Source: CAVURS01 sp963795385 (lineage in GTDB: Bacteria > Actinomycetota > Actinomycetes > Actinomycetales > CAVURS01). From it: a DNA stretch of 64,000 nt. The stretch lies in contig CAWCHK010000014.1 of assembly GCA_963795385.1 (NCBI GenBank), forward strand, positions 930,001-994,000. Direction: 5' to 3'. Below are positions 63,630-64,000 of this stretch, piece after piece (position 1 is the stretch's first letter; each line of letters opens with the position of its first letter). The notes beneath the pieces are model-generated. The model was not told the DNA's origin and did not search any database. It saw only the letters and a list, made by a program, of their open reading frames with translations. Made by a program: the position numbers and the translations under genes.

Positions 63630-64000
63630 TCATGGCTTCACGCGGAGGCGATTCTCGTCGAACTCTGACAATTTTGGCAAACTGGCCGGATCGCGCAAGA
63701 ACAACATCAGCAGCAGCACGCCAATCACCGCGAAGCCAATGACCATGAAGCCATCGATATACGCCAGCACATTGGCTTGCACCTGCACCGAATGAGCAAG
63801 CAGTGCGGTCGCGCGCGCATCGGCCTCGATCGGACCAACCGAACGCGCCATTACGGCCCCTGCGTAGTCGTGCAATCGCTCGCCGGTCGCGGATGAGCCG
63901 GTGGTAACGTGCAACCCGACAAGGTTGGAGTACACCTGTTCCCGAACCCGCAAAAAGGTTTGGATAAAAGCCGCCCCCAATTGCGCACCGAATAGCCGGC
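63630..64000 (-). CDS. DHA2-type (EmrB-like) MFS efflux transporter, C-terminal part
   Basis: About 123 residues of the C-terminal end; the gene continues past the window edge. It reads GAQLGAAFIQTFLRVREQVY, then LVGLHVTTGSSATGERLHDY and a final membrane helix, YIDGFMVIGFAVIGVLLLML. It ends in a soluble tail. The layout, a periplasmic loop with TTGSS followed by a helix beginning in AYIDGF, is typical of 14-helix drug:H+ antiporters. Substrate unknown. It is convergent with the flavin-oxidoreductase remnant. Confidence 0.8.
   Translation of the reverse strand, partial: RLFGAQLGAAFIQTFLRVREQVYSNLVGLHVTTGSSATGERLHDYAGAVMARSVGPIEADARATALLAHSVQVQANVLAYIDGFMVIGFAVIGVLLLMLFLRDPASLPKLSEFDENRLRVKP

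Noticed and set aside
1..64000. Mobile elements, CRISPR arrays, tRNA or rRNA genes
   Set aside because: No transposase or integrase motifs, spaced direct repeats or tRNA-like cloverleaf was seen on either strand by eye.

Overview
The window is GC-rich DNA from a Gram-negative bacterium. Gene content (fused LivM-LivG transporter, tandem-domain CoA transferase, urt/ure cluster, minCDE, holB-metG-tatD cluster, GlgE/TreYZ cluster) fits an alphaproteobacterium, most likely a rhodospirillalean of the Acetobacteraceae type. That placement is inference from protein resemblance, not a computed phylogeny. I see no tRNA, rRNA, CRISPR array, transposase or phage gene.

Layout. (1) 1-17.9 kb is a catabolic and uptake region: an acyl-CoA synthetase fragment, two SDR dehydrogenases, kynureninase, a 3-hydroxyisobutyrate dehydrogenase-type enzyme, a carboxymuconolactone decarboxylase-like protein, a lactonase-type metallo-hydrolase, a branched-chain-amino-acid-type ABC transporter (livH, fused livMG, livF, binding protein), a metallophosphoesterase, an alpha/beta hydrolase, two class III CoA transferases, a lone PhnD-like binding protein and an Ntn-type asparaginase. 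(2) 18.1-29.8 kb holds a single-domain response regulator, an aldose epimerase homologue, a minus-strand housekeeping run (csoR-holB-metG-tatD-MBL-mazG-methyltransferase), a divergent CsoR-controlled copper ATPase and a GAF protein with a decayed GGDEF domain. (3) 29.8-40.6 kb is one minus-strand urea operon, urtABCDE-ureDABCEFG, with a convincing sigma-54 promoter in front of urtA. (4) 40.7-43.1 kb carries a small monooxygenase and minCDE. (5) 43.2-60.7 kb is a 17-kb minus-strand glucan/trehalose operon: glgE, treS-maltokinase fusion, glgB, glgX, treZ, malQ, treY. (6) 61-64 kb has a family-5 solute-binding protein, a second carboxymuconolactone decarboxylase homologue, the tail of a lost flavin oxidoreductase and the end of a DHA2-type efflux pump.

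How it works together. The urea block imports urea by ABC transport and hydrolyses it to ammonia, apparently under nitrogen (sigma-54) control. The glucan block can run a loop: GlgX/MalQ and TreYZ take glucan to trehalose, TreS turns trehalose into maltose, the fused kinase makes maltose 1-phosphate, and GlgE and GlgB rebuild branched glucan. The GlgE here appears to carry an extra N-terminal, catalytically dead GH13 domain, the most unusual protein architecture in the window.

Quality warning. More than twenty recognisable genes are interrupted by reading-frame shifts. Those I could resolve are single-base differences in short runs of one base (extra T at about 26,931, extra A at about 30,098, extra C near 30,955, extra G near 33,335, missing G near 59,290). 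They crowd into 4-16.6 kb and 57.4-59.3 kb. I read them mainly as sequence errors, so I annotate whole genes across them. Two changes look different in kind: a 37-bp exact tandem duplication in the methyltransferase gene and the headless flavin oxidoreductase remnant. Gene-free stretches over 300 bases are only 60,660-61,015 (no clear signal) and 63,182-63,629 (the remnant).
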